Assembly: GCA_027605045.1 (NCBI GenBank)
Contig: JAQFWX010000007.1
Coordinates: 930,001-994,000 of the forward strand
Source of the DNA: Phallus indusiatus
Lineage: Eukaryota; Basidiomycota; Agaricomycetes; Phallales; Phallaceae
Length of the DNA: 64,000 nucleotides
Reading direction: 5' to 3'
Below the pieces are notes generated by a model. It saw only the letters and a list, made by a program, of their open reading frames with translations. It was not told the DNA's origin and made no database searches. Shown here in pieces: positions 1 to 12,293 of the stretch. A program made the position numbers and the translations under genes. Each line of letters begins with the position of its first letter. Position 1 is the stretch's first letter.

Positions 1-1627
1 CGCAACTGATCTTTGGGATCACGTTTCCAAGTGAGATCACTACGTCGACGAGCCGAAAATACGTCATCCCAAGCATTGTCACGTTAAGAGGTTTGCAAGT
101 CAGGGTACTATGTGGTTTTGACCAGTACAGGCTACGACGTCACATCATCTAGGTTCGTCATGCTCGCGCACCCGAACCCACTCACTACTTCCCCACGACT
201 GGAAGACCGAGCCTTCTTCAGTAGGGACTGGGGAAAAAATCGTCTTGCTTGTACCGTCGATGCCCTTCAAGTTGATCTCCTCTTTGTTGTTAGCGTAAAG
301 TCAAGCTTCAGCGTTTTTTTGCTTCCCCTATATACCCATAGACAGGCCCCGCTTGTCTCTACTATGAAGAAAGTGTTTGAAGGAGATAAAGCGGTCAGGC
401 TTTATTTGGGGACCATCATTGGTAGCCAATACGACATTTTACTTGTGAAATACTCACTTTTCCATGGTGAAGATACCCTATTTGAGGTTCATAAAACCTG
501 TCTCAAGCCTTGGGAATACCAATAGAAATGCCGGTGGAGATTTCGTTAGTCTCATGCTCCCCACGAAAGACAAAAAGTTTCGGTTCCCTCAATACATCAG
601 GAATCTCCATTTTGTGTTCTAGCGGAAACTAAGCAACATAATAATCGAGGAAAAAAATATCTGGTACGCACCTCGTCGACTGTATATGAATATGTGCCCA
701 ATGGTAGTGGTTGAGGAAAAGGGTTGTGAAAACCTCGTGACAAGACGAGATTTATTTAAATACGCACATTCGCATGGGTATAAAGAGGAAAGAAGTTGGA
801 AATATGGCGTCAGGGCGCTGCGGATGTCATAAACTTGAACCCTCCTAATGCCTGAAACCAGGTGAATATCTCGAGGTTTAAGTTTGTATCATACAAACTT
901 CATAGAAAATTATACACGGCGCGTAAAATAGATCGGTTTCAAAGATGCATATAAAAGGCCATTACAAGGGGTGAAGGGGTTTTTCAAGCCAGTGGAGATT
1001 TGGTCCAGTCTCCTCCCCCCCCCGAAAGACGAAAGTTTGTCGGTACATCAGGGATCTCCATTTGGTGTTCTAGCGGAAACCAAGCAACATAATATTTGGG
1101 AAAAGAATATCTGGTACGCACACCGTCGACTGTATCTGAGTACTGTATGTGTAACATACACTGGTCATCATTTATTATGTAATTGAGAGTACTTGACTGC
1201 ACCGAGTTTCTTTTATCCCAATGTCCTTTGTTGTGGCTTAGTTTCGAATGCTTCAGTTTTGGTTTAATTCTTTTCCCCCTTGATTCCTAATTTTTCTCAT
1301 TGAGACCCTTTCTCAACTTCAATGTCATTTCCTTGTTCTCCCCACGTTGGAGTTTCAATTAGCCTGACTCATCTGCTTCTAAGCTTCTAAAGATGCCATC
1401 AAAGTATGCACTGAACCCCTGAGTACGTTAATTGATGAAAAATGGGAATAACGACAAAGCGCCATTGTCCAATTTATATCTTCATACATGGTCGGTGAAA
1501 TAAATTATGAGGGAAACGGTGGCCCGGTCGACATCGAACAATGTTTATTTTGAACTCTTTATTCTCTATTCTTTCGGACAAAATATCATTCATAGTTTGG
1601 TTGCGAACCCAGAGCGTTTGAAAAAAA
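1..1627. other. Gene-poor left edge
   Basis: No gene with family support was recognised. An open frame at 112-525 (+, 137 codons) has a coding-like C-terminal half containing GDKAVRLYLG and a conserved-looking ending, but no family was recognised and its N-terminal half looks random. It could be the last exon of a gene that starts outside the window or a decayed fragment. The rest is AT-rich and holds the diverged direct repeat listed separately. Confidence 0.4.
528..1150 (+). repeat. Diverged direct repeat, two copies
   Basis: Bases 528-690 and 988-1142 match with scattered substitutions and small indels. Shared blocks include TTCTAGCGGAAAC, AAGCAACATAAT and ATCTGGTACGCAC. The copies are about 450 bp apart and point the same way. 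This is a local duplication or two remnants of one dispersed repeat; no terminal inverted repeats are visible. Confidence 0.7.
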
Positions 1628-2544
1628 TCATTTAAAGAACCCTTAAAAATAGTGTGAGATACAATAACCAAAATAACCGACATGACAGAATCCATACAGT
1701 AGTTCGCTGCGTAAGGAACGGTAATCTGACCAGAGCCTGGCGTGCACTAATGTCAAAAAAAAAAACTGAGTTAAATTATCATCATCAAAGAAAAGAAATT
1801 ACCGATGCTGGGGGTTGACCGCCTAAAGTAAGGATTCTGTAGACCATTTTAGCCAAATCGCCATCACCAGGAAATGCGGTTAACTGAAGCCAATCCACGT
1901 TATGAGTTGGATCAACGGGGGCTTTGACATCTTCAGTCTTATTCGTTATGACAAAGGCGTTGGGATCGCCTTGGTCGATTCCTGAGCGGAAATCAAACGT
2001 TGGAGAGATAGAGTTTGCCGGGGCACCAGTAGCATTGGCAGTGAAAAAGTGGTGTCCAAGAACTTCAGGCGGGTAGCCCAAGGCGGCTTCAAGCACTTCG
2101 ACAAAGATTTCAAGAGGGGTGGTTGTTCCTGCAACTACTGTGAAGTTGAAGTTAGAGAGGAAGTTGGATATGAACTCTGAGACGCAAGAAGCGTCGAAAA
2201 GGGTGGCAACAGCGCCGATGGACCTGTGAGATCATTCAACGATCACGCTGTTGATGAAAGACGAAAGAACCATACGAGAATGTTCCAGCAGAGTTGCACG
2301 TATAATTTTGGGTACCAACACCGAGCTAAATTGAATATGTGAATGTTATTTGGTGCCCTTTGCATTACTATGCGCTACATACTGCGATGTTGATAGGTAC
2401 TTGACCAGAAGGAGGAGGGGTCAAGCCAGATGTACCCAGTGGAATTACAGCTCGTGAAACATCACAGTTTGATATAGCTTGAGTTGCAAAAATAGAACCA
2501 AGAATGGTTAGGAGACCCAATAAAGTGGTCTTGAAGAAATGCAT
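1628..2544 (-). CDS. Secreted DUF3455 family protein
   Basis: Modelled as five exons (2544-2383, 2325-2276, 2223-1803, 1746-1698, 1641-1628) joined by four short GT-AG introns, giving 231 aa. A hydrophobic signal peptide ending near FATQA opens the protein. Family features follow: LGVGTQNYTC, a GAVATLFDASC stretch, LGHHFFT, VDWLQL and YRILTLGGQPPAS. The C-terminus VPYAANYWFF only appears once the last 57-nt intron is removed, which supports the model. DUF3455 proteins are common fungal secreted or wall-associated proteins with no settled biochemical role; some are loosely named malate-dehydrogenase-like in databases, which I would not rely on. A TATATAAAG box lies about 85 nt upstream on the coding strand. 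Confidence 0.88.
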
Positions 2545-2625
2545 ATAAAGACAATGTTGAGAGAGTAAGAGCAACTTGGACCTCTGCAGTGCTGCACTGG
2601 TGAATAGAATAATCACTGAAATGAA

Positions 2626-2640
2626 CACTTTATATAAAGA
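2626..2640 (-). promoter_or_regulatory. TATA box of the DUF3455 gene
   Basis: CTTTATATAAAG, nearly palindromic, lies about 85-95 nt upstream of the ATG at 2544. That fits a fungal core promoter position. Inferred from position only. Confidence 0.4.
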
Positions 2641-2644
2641 TTTG

Positions 2645-4747
2645 AGAGAACCAAATTGACCAATACAAATGAGTTGCGGTCATCTGGCGTCAGAAGTCAT
2701 TTAGCTGCGCCATTGCCGGCCCTCTTTACGAGAATAGCTTATTGATTGACATCTCTGTGTCGGTTCTGTTCTAGGAGTTTGGTAAGAGATGAATGACGCC
2801 CCTTTGAGAACGGCAAAGTGATGAGCCGAATGATATATCATGCGTTGGTAATCCATATCCGTCCTACCGCATGATGAGAAGGATAAAGAAGAGGTCAGGG
2901 ATTGTTTCAAATATCCTTCGAGCAGTACCATAATGATTTGAGGGTGATTCTGTCATGTGAGTATCCACCTTATAAGCCCTGATAGTAGAGGCAAGAGCGT
3001 AGTAAAGGGACGCCGTCGGAGTGTTTGGGGAAGAAAAATGTTGGGACGACACAAGGAAGGGAAAGCGTCCAAAATGTAGCAACTGAGTTGAGATGATACT
3101 AGCAAAGCATGCACCAGTTCTAGGCACGAAGCTTTGTAGATTTGGGTTAAAAGTGGAGCCGGTGCAAACGAAAGAACTCGATGGGCATCACTGTACCTAG
3201 TAGTGACATAAATAGCTTCAACGACTTGTACTTCGAAGACTGGAAGACTCGAAATAGAGCGCTGCGCAAAGGATCCCCGAAGTGGGAACAAAATACATCT
3301 GAGGTGGTTCAAGCGTTGGATGAAGCTAGAAAATAGGCGTCTAAGTCTTAGCGCCGGCATCGCACGTTTTTCAACTTTTCGACCGGTTCACCATGCATGG
3401 CCAGCCAGCTTGAGTTAGTGACTACTACTCCAGTCGCCATTCGCCATCACGTCAACACTTTGCTCGATTACGATATGTCTGAATAATATGTATTTGAATT
3501 TTGCGCGTAGGCTGAATGAATTAACGAGAAATCTTTTGCTCGATTTTATACTCACCCCTTGCCCGTTCGACAAACCATGTGACGCGTACGTTTGTTCAGT
3601 TCGTCCATTGAGTTAGACCGCGTTTTTGATATCATATTAATTTCATTTTCTCTGATTGTATCATCATAGCTTGCAGTATAATGATAATTGCCTGTTTAGT
3701 TTGAAAACATTTTGGCAAAATGTTCATTGCTCGTTCGAGTCTTGTGAGGGCCGCGGATTAAAGAACTATTCCGAGGACATTTTGCTCGATCTTATATTTC
3801 AAAGTCAATTTTACTTGGATTATTAATTGAATAGCGCTACTATAAAAACCCCAACTTATTGTATTTACTTCTCTTTGTGTATAGATCTCGTTTTATCCAC
3901 CTTTATATTCCTTCCTATTTTGGTCCTTAAACGCCTGAAGCTTTGCATCCGCTCCAGACGTTCTCACAAGTCTGGCGTGCCGAAATGATCTGACCGTGGA
4001 CTGCAAAAGTGCTAGAATCTGCTCAATGCTATTGCACTGATGAACCCACTTTTACTTCTATGTTCAGGGCGTTGCACATATTTGAAATATCCCATGAATA
4101 CACCAATGCCCGAGGCAATTTATAAGCAACGATGGCCAACTATCGACATGCCAACATTCAAAACCGAATGACTACCCTGAAAATTCTAATGAAAGATTGG
4201 ACAATTCAATGCGAATATTCTGGAGCTTGATGGATGCCAGTTAAAATACCTTCTCAAATTCCTTACCAGGCGTCACAGGTGTGTCTTTCGCGAGGGCTTA
4301 CCTTGGCTCTGTAGTTAACGGTTAATTACGGATCCAAACTTCTTTGAAATGCGCTTTTGCCTTAGTTCTGAACTTCTGTCGGCATCTTTTCCCCCTACAG
4401 CGTTCACTTTTGGTGGGACTGATTTGTGCGACTTCTTTCCGATTCTTTCACGTTGCGTCGATTACCAATTCAATTCAGTTTTCATTCCGCTTTTACCTGC
4501 AAGTTCTCAAAATTTCCGAAAACACAATAATATTTAAATATTATGAGCATTCTGTGGCATTTGCCGTAAATACACGAGTCACGTGTTGGCGTCTCTTGTT
4601 CATTGTTCGGCATCTGCCGAGGACAGCTTTATCAAGTCACAACGATGTGCTGTAGTTTTTCAACAGCTCAGTCGGATTATCACGATATATTAACGGCTCA
4701 TCCGCATTTTTTGTCATCGATATAGTGATATCCGCTCTTATTCTGTT
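2645..4747. other. Intergenic region, no gene recognised
   Basis: Overlapping minus-strand open frames at 2701-3360 (up to 135 codons) have no recognisable family, signal peptide or consistent splice pattern. From 3400 the sequence is AT-rich with several similar TTTTGCTCGAT motifs near 3535 and 3779. Nothing else is supported. Confidence 0.35.
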
Positions 4748-6152
4748 ATGAAGTTTTCCTATAAGGTGTGGATCTTTTAGATTGTGCCTGTGTTGTACGT
4801 CCTCAATTTTATGATGCTGTTCAGGTTATTCCCGATGTTTTCTACGATATACAAGACAACGAAGAACACGATGCTGAACAGGTACGTATGTCGGTCTTTC
4901 TTTTGGAGAGTTTGGTTCTAAAACTTTTGCTCAGGTTTTACCCCGGTTTGGGCTGATTGATTCTAGTCCTGCTCGCTGGGAGAACTTGAGACGACGGATT
5001 GCAGAGTTGAATGATGCAGGGGCTGCATCATCGACAACACATAGAGTATTGTTTGTCGCAAGACATGGAGAGGGATATCGTGAGTGTTATTCGTATTGTA
5101 TCGACGTCGTGTTTTCAAGGCAGCACATTGATTCTTTGCCGGATAGATAATGTCGCAATGGACTTGTACGGTCGTGAGGTTTGAACGATTGATTCATCTT
5201 TTGAATATTTTGATCTTTATTCTCGATGCAGAAATGGATTGAGAAAGTCACTTTTTTCTTTCAAGATATGTCGAAGAATTTAACGAATGGTTGATTAGGT
5301 ACTGGGCCAAACGTACAACTGATGGAAAAATAACATGGGGCCGTAAGCAATTTCCAATTTCAAACATCCTTCGACGGACCTACTTCCCTTTTGTTCAGCC
5401 GACCCCGCGTTGACCGAGACTGGAATCAACCAAGCGCGTCGTGTTAATCGGTTGTGGAAGGAAGAATTGTCCTTCGGCATCCCGATTCCTCAAAGCTTTT
5501 ATTCCAGTCCGTTGAGTCGTTCAATCACCACTGCGTTGATATCCTTTGAGGGCATCGCACTCGACTCAGCAAGTAGCTCAGCGGAGGCCGGCGAAAAACC
5601 GAAAGCCATTATCAAAGAGGTATGTTTGTGTTCATGGCTTCATGGCATTATGATTGTCTGCTAAAATTATCAAACAGAAACTCAGAGAAAGAAATTTCCA
5701 ACTTCATTCATGTAATGAGCGACGATCACGCTCATTTATTGAAAAAACATACCCACAGTTTGAAATTGAAGAGGGGTTTACCGAGGAAGACATGATGTTC
5801 GTTAATGGTATTACAGAGATGGATGAACAGCTGATAGTTCGTGTACGAGAAGCGTTAGATGACATTTTTGAGAGAGATGATTCTACTTGTAAGATATCCC
5901 ATCTGTTTTTTTTTTATTTTTACCAATGATTTATCTAGACATTTCGATTTCCGCACATGCAATTACTAATAGAGCGATTCGAGAGGTATTGGGAGCTACT
6001 TGGAAAAGAATGCCTACGGGAGGTGCGAAACTAAATCCTCTTCTTTTGTTAAAGACGTATCTGAGCCCTTTCTCCCCTTTTCGTATTCAGGTGTTTTTGC
6101 CTTGGCTATATCAGTCACGCCAATTATCCAGAATGGTGAAAGTGCAGCTTGA
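4748..6152 (+). CDS. Histidine phosphatase superfamily protein (PMU1-like)
   Basis: Multi-exon gene. Supported exons are 4748-4765, 4825-4881, 4935-5079, 5147-5178, one ending at 5342, then 5399-5619, 5678-5888, 5939-6022 and 6091-6152. The start MKFSYK joined to VIPDVF is the usual N-terminus of this family. The catalytic motif is RHGEGYHNVA, its GYHN formed across an intron. Later motifs are TWGPDPALTETG, FYSSPLSR, CNERRSRS, IEEGFTEEDMM, ISAHAITNRA (second catalytic His) and PTGG before the end. This is the cytosolic fungal group related to yeast Pmu1; the natural substrate is unknown. One junction near 5165-5300 does not resolve cleanly: an alternative donor in ATGGACTT|GTACGG keeps the frame but loses YGREKW, while the exon carrying YGREKW ends one base out of frame. 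A frameshift or assembly error is possible. Confidence 0.85.
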
Positions 6153-6363
6153 GACGGAGGATATGCATAGAATAGAATAATATTTGAAAGACAGTATATA
6201 CAACGAGGTAGAGTCAAACGGATGAACTGATAAAGCGGATTACCTTGGATTACTGAGTTTGAATTCGGATCATTGATCGATGATATCGATCAACTCGGAT
6301 CAGCGGTCATCATTTTCTATAAAAGCGCAAGGAAATATCTCCTTCTCTAGCCCAACTATAAAA

Positions 6364-7780
6364 ATGGCTGCGTGCGAATTAACACCCAAAGATTTTGAAT
6401 CTCTCCTGGAATTCTCAAAAAATCTCGCCCGGTCCGCTGGTGCGCTCATCCTAGAGGGAGCGAAAGCTATTCAGCATGATAAAGGCCAGGGCGGTAATGT
6501 CGATGAGAAGAAAAACTCCGTAGACCTTGTAACGCAGTGGGATGTTAAAGTTGAGGAGCATGTCAAGAGTGAGATTCAGAAATCGTGGCCCGGATTTGGG
6601 TTGTAAGAACAGACCTATTTTTGTTGGTTTGATATATTGAGATATCGTTTTGGAAGTATCGGTGAAGAATCGTTCTCGGGTTCTGCTGGTGAACAACACC
6701 CTCGGACTCTTGACGAAGCCCCGACATTTTGCGTTGATCCTATAGGTATCATAATGTTTTATTTGACCCCGACGTTGTGTTCACCCTTGTAGATGGGACA
6801 ACCAATTTCGTCCACGGTTTCCCATATGCTTGCATCTCCATCGGGTTGTTCTACAAGAAACAGCCAATCCTGGGTGTAATATACAACCCATTCCTCTCGC
6901 AGCTAGTATAGCAGCATTCCCTTCTTTCTCTTGCTTGATTTTGCTCATAATGGGTCTTCAGTATTACGGCTTAAAAGATTCCGGGTCCTACGTCATCCTT
7001 CCTTCCTCTGAGGAACCTATCCGTCTGCCAATAGCCGCATCGCGCCCCCTCGCCTCTTTATCACAAGCATTGATAGGGGTAGAATGGGGCTCGGATCGAC
7101 AGCGTCCGGTGATAGCGCATAAATCGGCGTCTTTTGTTAGACTCGCTGGAGACCCCAACGGTGAAAACGGAGTTGGACCTCGTGGAAAGATGGCCCATAG
7201 TCTGAGAAGTTTAGGCAGCGCGGCGTTGAACTATAGTCACGTAGCTCAAGGCGCGTTGGATATTTATTGGTGCGCGTCGATTTGGGCTCGCTTATCGTTG
7301 TGGAGATGACGACGTTGTTTTATTCCTGCAGGGAGATTGGATGCTGGCCTTGGGATGTTTGCGTAAGTAGATCTCGATCTGATCTGTGTATTTAGACTCA
7401 TATTTCTTCCATCCAGGCCGGGATTGTAATTGCTCTTGAAGCAGGATGTTACGTTACAGGATCCAAAGCCTTTTTCAATGCACATCGTGATGAAGAGCCG
7501 GAATCAATTACGGACTGGTCGGAATTGATCTGGGGAAGGAAGTATGTTGTTATAAGGCAAGTCCCAGAATATTCACGTCACGTATGTACAGTAAAGGATG
7601 CTTGCTGATCACAGGTTTTGTTCAGGAATATCCCGGATACACCTGTATGTCTTTTGCTTTTATGGCAAATCTGTAACACATTTTTTCTTCAACGTTTTGT
7701 AGGCTGAAAAACGAAGGGATGCGCAGAGAAGATTAGTAGAGGAATTTTACGATACTGTGGAAGAATGGGACACTAACTGA
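6364..7780 (+). CDS. Inositol-1-monophosphatase
   Basis: Eight exons (6364-6602, 6657-6745, 6793-6905, 6962-7269, 7332-7362, 7417-7556, 7626-7644, 7703-7780). The start MAACELTPKDF precedes an N-terminal helix. Metal-site motifs are complete: IGEES (metal-binding Glu), DPIDGTTNFVHGFP (IMPase signature 1) and WPWDVCAG (signature 2, with Cys where Ala is common). The C-terminus ends in KRRDAQRRLVEEFYDTVEEW. The enzyme hydrolyses myo-inositol monophosphates to free inositol with Mg2+ in the cytosol and is Li+-sensitive in this family. Intron six (7557-7625) begins GC and ends AG, within a strong AG|GCAAGT donor. The gene starts 212 bp after the phosphatase upstream, in the same direction, but nothing shows shared regulation. 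Confidence 0.93.
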
Positions 7781-8906
7781 GTAGAGGTAAACCCTACTAG
7801 TACGCGAAACTGTTGTTATCGAAACGCTACATCACATAGAAAGTAACTTTGAATAGAAAATATAAGAATTATTGAACAAAAGGATACTGACAATTATTTC
7901 AGACAAATCGACAGATATGGTTCTTGAAGCAAAGTTTGACCACCTAAAAAAAAAAGCTCCTTTGTTTGTTTGGTGCCGGTCCACCCGGAAGAAAGGGAAC
8001 GTCACCGTCCGAGTCGTGTCATTCACAGTCAATGACATCTGAAGTGAATTCTGTATGCCACAAAGATCTTAGAATAATATAATGTTGAGGTTTTCAATAC
8101 AAGGGGATACTACATATCGTCATATCGTAACAAGTTGGATGTTGTGCGTTGAAAGATTTGAGTACAAACGACTTTACGAAACCTTCCCACCAAGCACGCG
8201 TCCAGGTGTGACAAGAACGTGACATTCACGTGACTTGGCCCTTTGTTCCCTTTGTTCGCTGAGTGCACATGCAAAAAGCGACTAATTTTTTCCCTGCTGG
8301 ACTGCCAATTCCGAACGAGATTCGTTGAATGTGCATACATTATTTTGGCATCGTTGTTCGGCTATCTCCCCTTGTCCTTTGTTCTCCTCAGCTGGTGTCA
8401 CTTCTGGATACCTATTGGCCCGCGCAAATCTCACGACTATGTCTCTGGTTCCCTTGCTATGATACCTCTCGCTCTTGGCCGACATCGATAGTCTGGCTCT
8501 TTGAACCTGCTTGACCTCTGCCCTAGTTGCTGTGTCCAATAGTGCTTCGTTTATTGGGAGCTTTTTGGGCGATTGCGATATTGGCGTAGGGTACATAGCG
8601 CGCATGGGCATTCCTTCCCTGCAGAAACTACAAGGCCATTTTTTTCCCTTCGATATACATCTGAAAATGGTAAGTACGTGATCGAATAATTGGCGCTTGC
8701 AAGATTTTTTTTTTGAGATTAGCGGAATTCCTCGAGATATATAAATTCACGGGTTTGATTCTCCCTCCTCATCTTCCTCATCTTGGTTGCTCAATCCGAC
8801 CACCGTACGACGTCTTTACTCTTAAGATCTTCGTATCGCGCTTAACGACCTCGTCAATACCTCATTCCTGCATACACACTGCAACAGCCACCGTCATCAC
8901 CATACC
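7781..8906. other. Intergenic region and promoter of the 80-aa gene
   Basis: Open frames on both strands around 8110-8611 overlap one another and match no family. Toward the right end a TATATAA at 8738-8744 and a pyrimidine-rich CT stretch near 8760-8790 look like the core promoter and 5' leader of the small gene that follows. Confidence 0.4.
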
Positions 8907-9149
8907 ATGTCTTCATCTTCATCCACACCAATGTCATACTTCATCGCTTCAACTACCCCATCAGCATTCTCACTTTTTGCACAACCACAGGACCGTCATG
9001 ATGTCTGGGGTCCGAAACTCGAGTCTTGGAACCACAAAAATGATATGAAGGCTACAGCTGCAGCTTCAAGACCTTCACATGCTTCACACACTCGGAATGA
9101 GGGAAACCGAGTTATAGGTAGCATTAAGAGGATTGTATCCTCTAAATAA
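8907..9149 (+). CDS. Small Ser-rich protein, unknown function
   Basis: Single open frame of 80 aa beginning MSSSSSTPMSYF and ending GNRVIGSIKRIVSSK. It is polar, has no signal peptide and no membrane segment, and its last 20 residues are basic. A TATATAA box lies about 165 nt upstream and a CT-rich leader precedes the ATG, both typical of real fungal genes. No family is recognised. It could be a lineage-specific gene; expression data would decide. Confidence 0.5.
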   Translation: MSSSSSTPMSYFIASTTPSAFSLFAQPQDRHDVWGPKLESWNHKNDMKATAAASRPSHASHTRNEGNRVIGSIKRIVSSK

Positions 9150-10070
9150 ACATATCATCGGGCGCTATCTCACGAAATTCGCCGCCTATGCCATCATGGT
9201 CGTTCAGCATATCTCTTCGTGCCACACAGAACACACCCGTCTCAAGAGACTCTACATCTGTTTCATTCGCATTCGGCTCTCATACCAATCCTCTCCGTCT
9301 AATCGTCGGTCGACAATCAACTGTATTCTTTTCTTAGCTCAACGTTTGACATTCTATCCATCACGTGTCGGGTCCTATAATCTTAAAATCATCCATGACT
9401 TTTCATGCCAGCTTCGTCTCTTCTCAAACCTGCTTATTGTAGCTTTTCATCTCTCTTCATCTCCCACTCGGTTTCTCGTTTTCTGTAGTGTCTTCCCATA
9501 TACATGTTTCATTAGCTAAATTTCTGTCATCTCTCTTTGACTCTCATCATTCCACTACGTCATTCTCATTCTGATCATTGCTGAGCAGATCTATATATAA
9601 ACACAATTGTATCATTGTCAGAGTTTATGTTTGATTATAGATACATTATTTGAATTGTTAAAACAACAGTTATTGCAGTAATTAGAAATAACTCGTACGA
9701 CGCGGTCTCGACGTCCTGAACCCACCAAACTTAAACGCGCATTCAGAAGGATATTGAATTCAGTCTACATTCTGTAGGATCTACACAGTGCTGTTTTGAA
9801 GACTATTTCATTATTTCTCACAAAAGATTTCGATAGGAAGGTGATTAAGCTTTGTTTGTAAGGTTCAGCAATGATAAGCGCCGACGCTATACCGACGCTA
9901 TTTTCATGCCTCTCCGCAGACATCTCCGCAGACAAGAGCGTCTCTCACCAACGAGCATCACACGAGCAGTAAAATCCTCGAAAACTCAAGTATGCGAATA
10001 ATTGCCGGGTGTTCCAGACCTCTGCTAGGCGAAATTGGCCTGGGAAAGACATTGAACGTTGGCGGACGCA
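9150..10070. other. Intergenic, CT-rich then AT-rich
   Basis: The first 400 bases are rich in TCTC and CATC runs and probably form the 3' UTR of the small gene. An open frame at 9133-9519 is low-complexity and not credible. No gene is seen. Confidence 0.35.
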
Positions 10071-10880
10071 AGAGAACACCACGTTTAGGCCTAAACGACT
10101 ATCAACTGGGGTAGAGCCACGTGCAAAAGTGACGAACGAGAAGTGATAAACACTTTTCACGAAGCGAAGATGACGTTTCTACGGTCGCGTCTCAGCAACT
10201 TATGTTCTAGAAATCGATGTCGTGTCCGAGAAACGCGAAAGTCGGGGATGAATTGATACGAAGAATGTCCGACTAACGATCGACCATTAAACACTGACTA
10301 TGTATATGGTCTAAGATAAGTCAAGTTACGAGGTGCGAAGGATAGAGCGTTTCAATAGCCACAAGCCATCTGTCTTGGTTCGCGAATCTCTGGCTTTGAA
10401 AACAATGATACATTGGTTCTCCTGGATATACATATTAGGTTCATGATTGGTCATTTTTGAAAGTATCTTTGGGGAATCTAACTTTAAAATGTTTGGCAAG
10501 AACAAGGCAAGATGAAATTCATGATGGACTTTTGTCGGCGACGCCGGCTTCTTGCCTTCGCCCAACTCATTCCTCGTGCATCGTTATAGAATCATAAACG
10601 CCTAGATGCGGTGTAATCATCTCTACGCATATCTTCATCGCAGTCCCCATCCCTCCTCAGTCACTAGATCGTCAGATTGCCAGAAACTGTATGTATGATG
10701 TTCTCCCTTAATGAAAGCCGATCCTCCTTTGATGATGGATTTTACCGCCTAACAATTCATTTTGTTCAGGTGCCTGACCAGAACCATCACCCTTGGGAAT
10801 GGAACTGAGGAGTGATCGCTCGTTGATAACCAAACAATCGAACGCTGGGAGTATTGTTCGCATCTGGCCATGGCCATGGC

Positions 10881-10887
10881 TATATAA
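10881..10887 (+). promoter_or_regulatory. TATA box of DUF6533 gene copy A
   Basis: CTATATAACC lies 63 nt upstream of the ATG at 10944. The same motif in the same sequence context (ACTATATAACTTCTCACA) lies 66 nt upstream of copy B at 13734-13740. Conservation between the duplicates supports a promoter role. Confidence 0.5.
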
Positions 10888-10943
10888 CCTCTCACAACAT
10901 GATAGTTGTCCGCATTGAATGCCACTCTTGATATTCCGATCTC

Positions 10944-12293
10944 ATGTCGCTACAACAGGTCATACAGAAGCTTCCGCTCACTTACCCTGTTCTCTGCGAT
11001 ATCGGTAAAGAAGATTACCATCTTACACCACTTATGTGTGATTGATGAAATATTGTAGCGGGAAGTACAGGTCTCATCGTCTGGGATACACTTTTGACCT
11101 TTGATGAAGAGGTACGCTACCTTTATTACAATGTGAATCATCATGCGTCATGTACTAAGCTCCAAGTAGATGGAATTTATCTGGTCAAGGTGTGTCCTTG
11201 ACTCTGCCTCTGATACTTTCCATCATTTAAACATCATACTAGATTTAGATTTACTTCAGTCAAACTTTTATATTGCACAGTTCGATACCTTGCGCTCGTA
11301 ATTTATTGGTAAGACTCTTGTTTCGTTTGCCTACAATGCTCCAATATTTTTAAGTGGGATACCCTTGGCTTTCTTTGGAAACTATAAAAGATTTAGCCTG
11401 TGCTCCGAAATCATGTGGCTTATTACTTTTTCCGGGGCGGTTATAATCGCATGTTCAAATATGCTGCTTATACAACGAGGTTAGTACGCTTTAGTTTTCA
11501 CAGGAAAAACTGAATAAAGAATTAATTTTGTTGTGTAGTATATGCATTTTATGACCGCTCCAAACTGTTATTTTGGTTCCTATCTTCGGTGTTTGTATTG
11601 ATTGAGACTTCGGTGGTGGTTATCATGGTTTTGGGTGTCCCCAAATATCAAGTTGTCCAATTGGAGGTCTTCCCACCACCCTTCGGACACTGCCTTGTTA
11701 CCAAAATCCCTGGAATATTATCTTTCGTACTGTAAGTCATCATGTCAAAGAATAGTGAATATTATACTTTGCTGACAGCAAGCATGGCACCCCGTGATCA
11801 AAGGTTTCTTGAGCTCGGGTTTCAAGTTATCGCTTTTGCTTGCATCGTTGCACGATTTGTGATTTTGCAGCTCTCAGCGCGAAAAATGGATATACCAAAT
11901 TCTCCGCTCTATGTAGTTTTTATGAGGGATGGAATATGGGTGTTTGTGTTTATGTTTGGTAAGAGCGGCTCAAATACAATCTTCTTTGGGACTCTGCAAT
12001 TAAAATGTTGAACTTACAGTGATATTTTTATTGACTGGAATTTTTATGCATACACAATCTGCAACGGGCCTCTCGTTTGCTTTGTGAGTTGAATGATATT
12101 GAACGATATGTTTATTTTGCTGACTATCTGAACCAAGATGGACGTACGCTGCATCTAGTATTTGCGTAAGTGCTACAACGATAGAATTTAATGTTTTTAT
12201 TCATAAATGCTATCACAGTCCACGCGTTTGATATTGAACCTGAATCACTCGGCGAATCGAGATTATATTACTTCGAATCCATGGTATACCTAG
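10944..12293 (+). CDS. DUF6533 multi-pass membrane protein (copy A)
   Basis: About ten small exons, all with resolvable junctions. The N-terminus is MSLQQVIQKLPLTYPVLCDI. The DUF6533 core follows: GLIVWDTLLTFDEE, then MEFIWSR, then VKLLYCTVRYLALVIYW. Further hydrophobic segments are around IMWLITFSGAVIIACSNML, SSVFVLIETSVVVIMVLG, FQVIAFACIVARFVILQL, WVFVFMF/VIFLLTGIF and SFALWTYAASSIC, about seven helices. It ends with STRLILNLNHSA. DUF6533 proteins are greatly expanded in Agaricomycetes; their function is unknown, and the topology resembles a receptor or transporter. The gene sits in copy 1 of a tandem duplication, with close relatives at 13800 and 15835. Confidence 0.85.
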
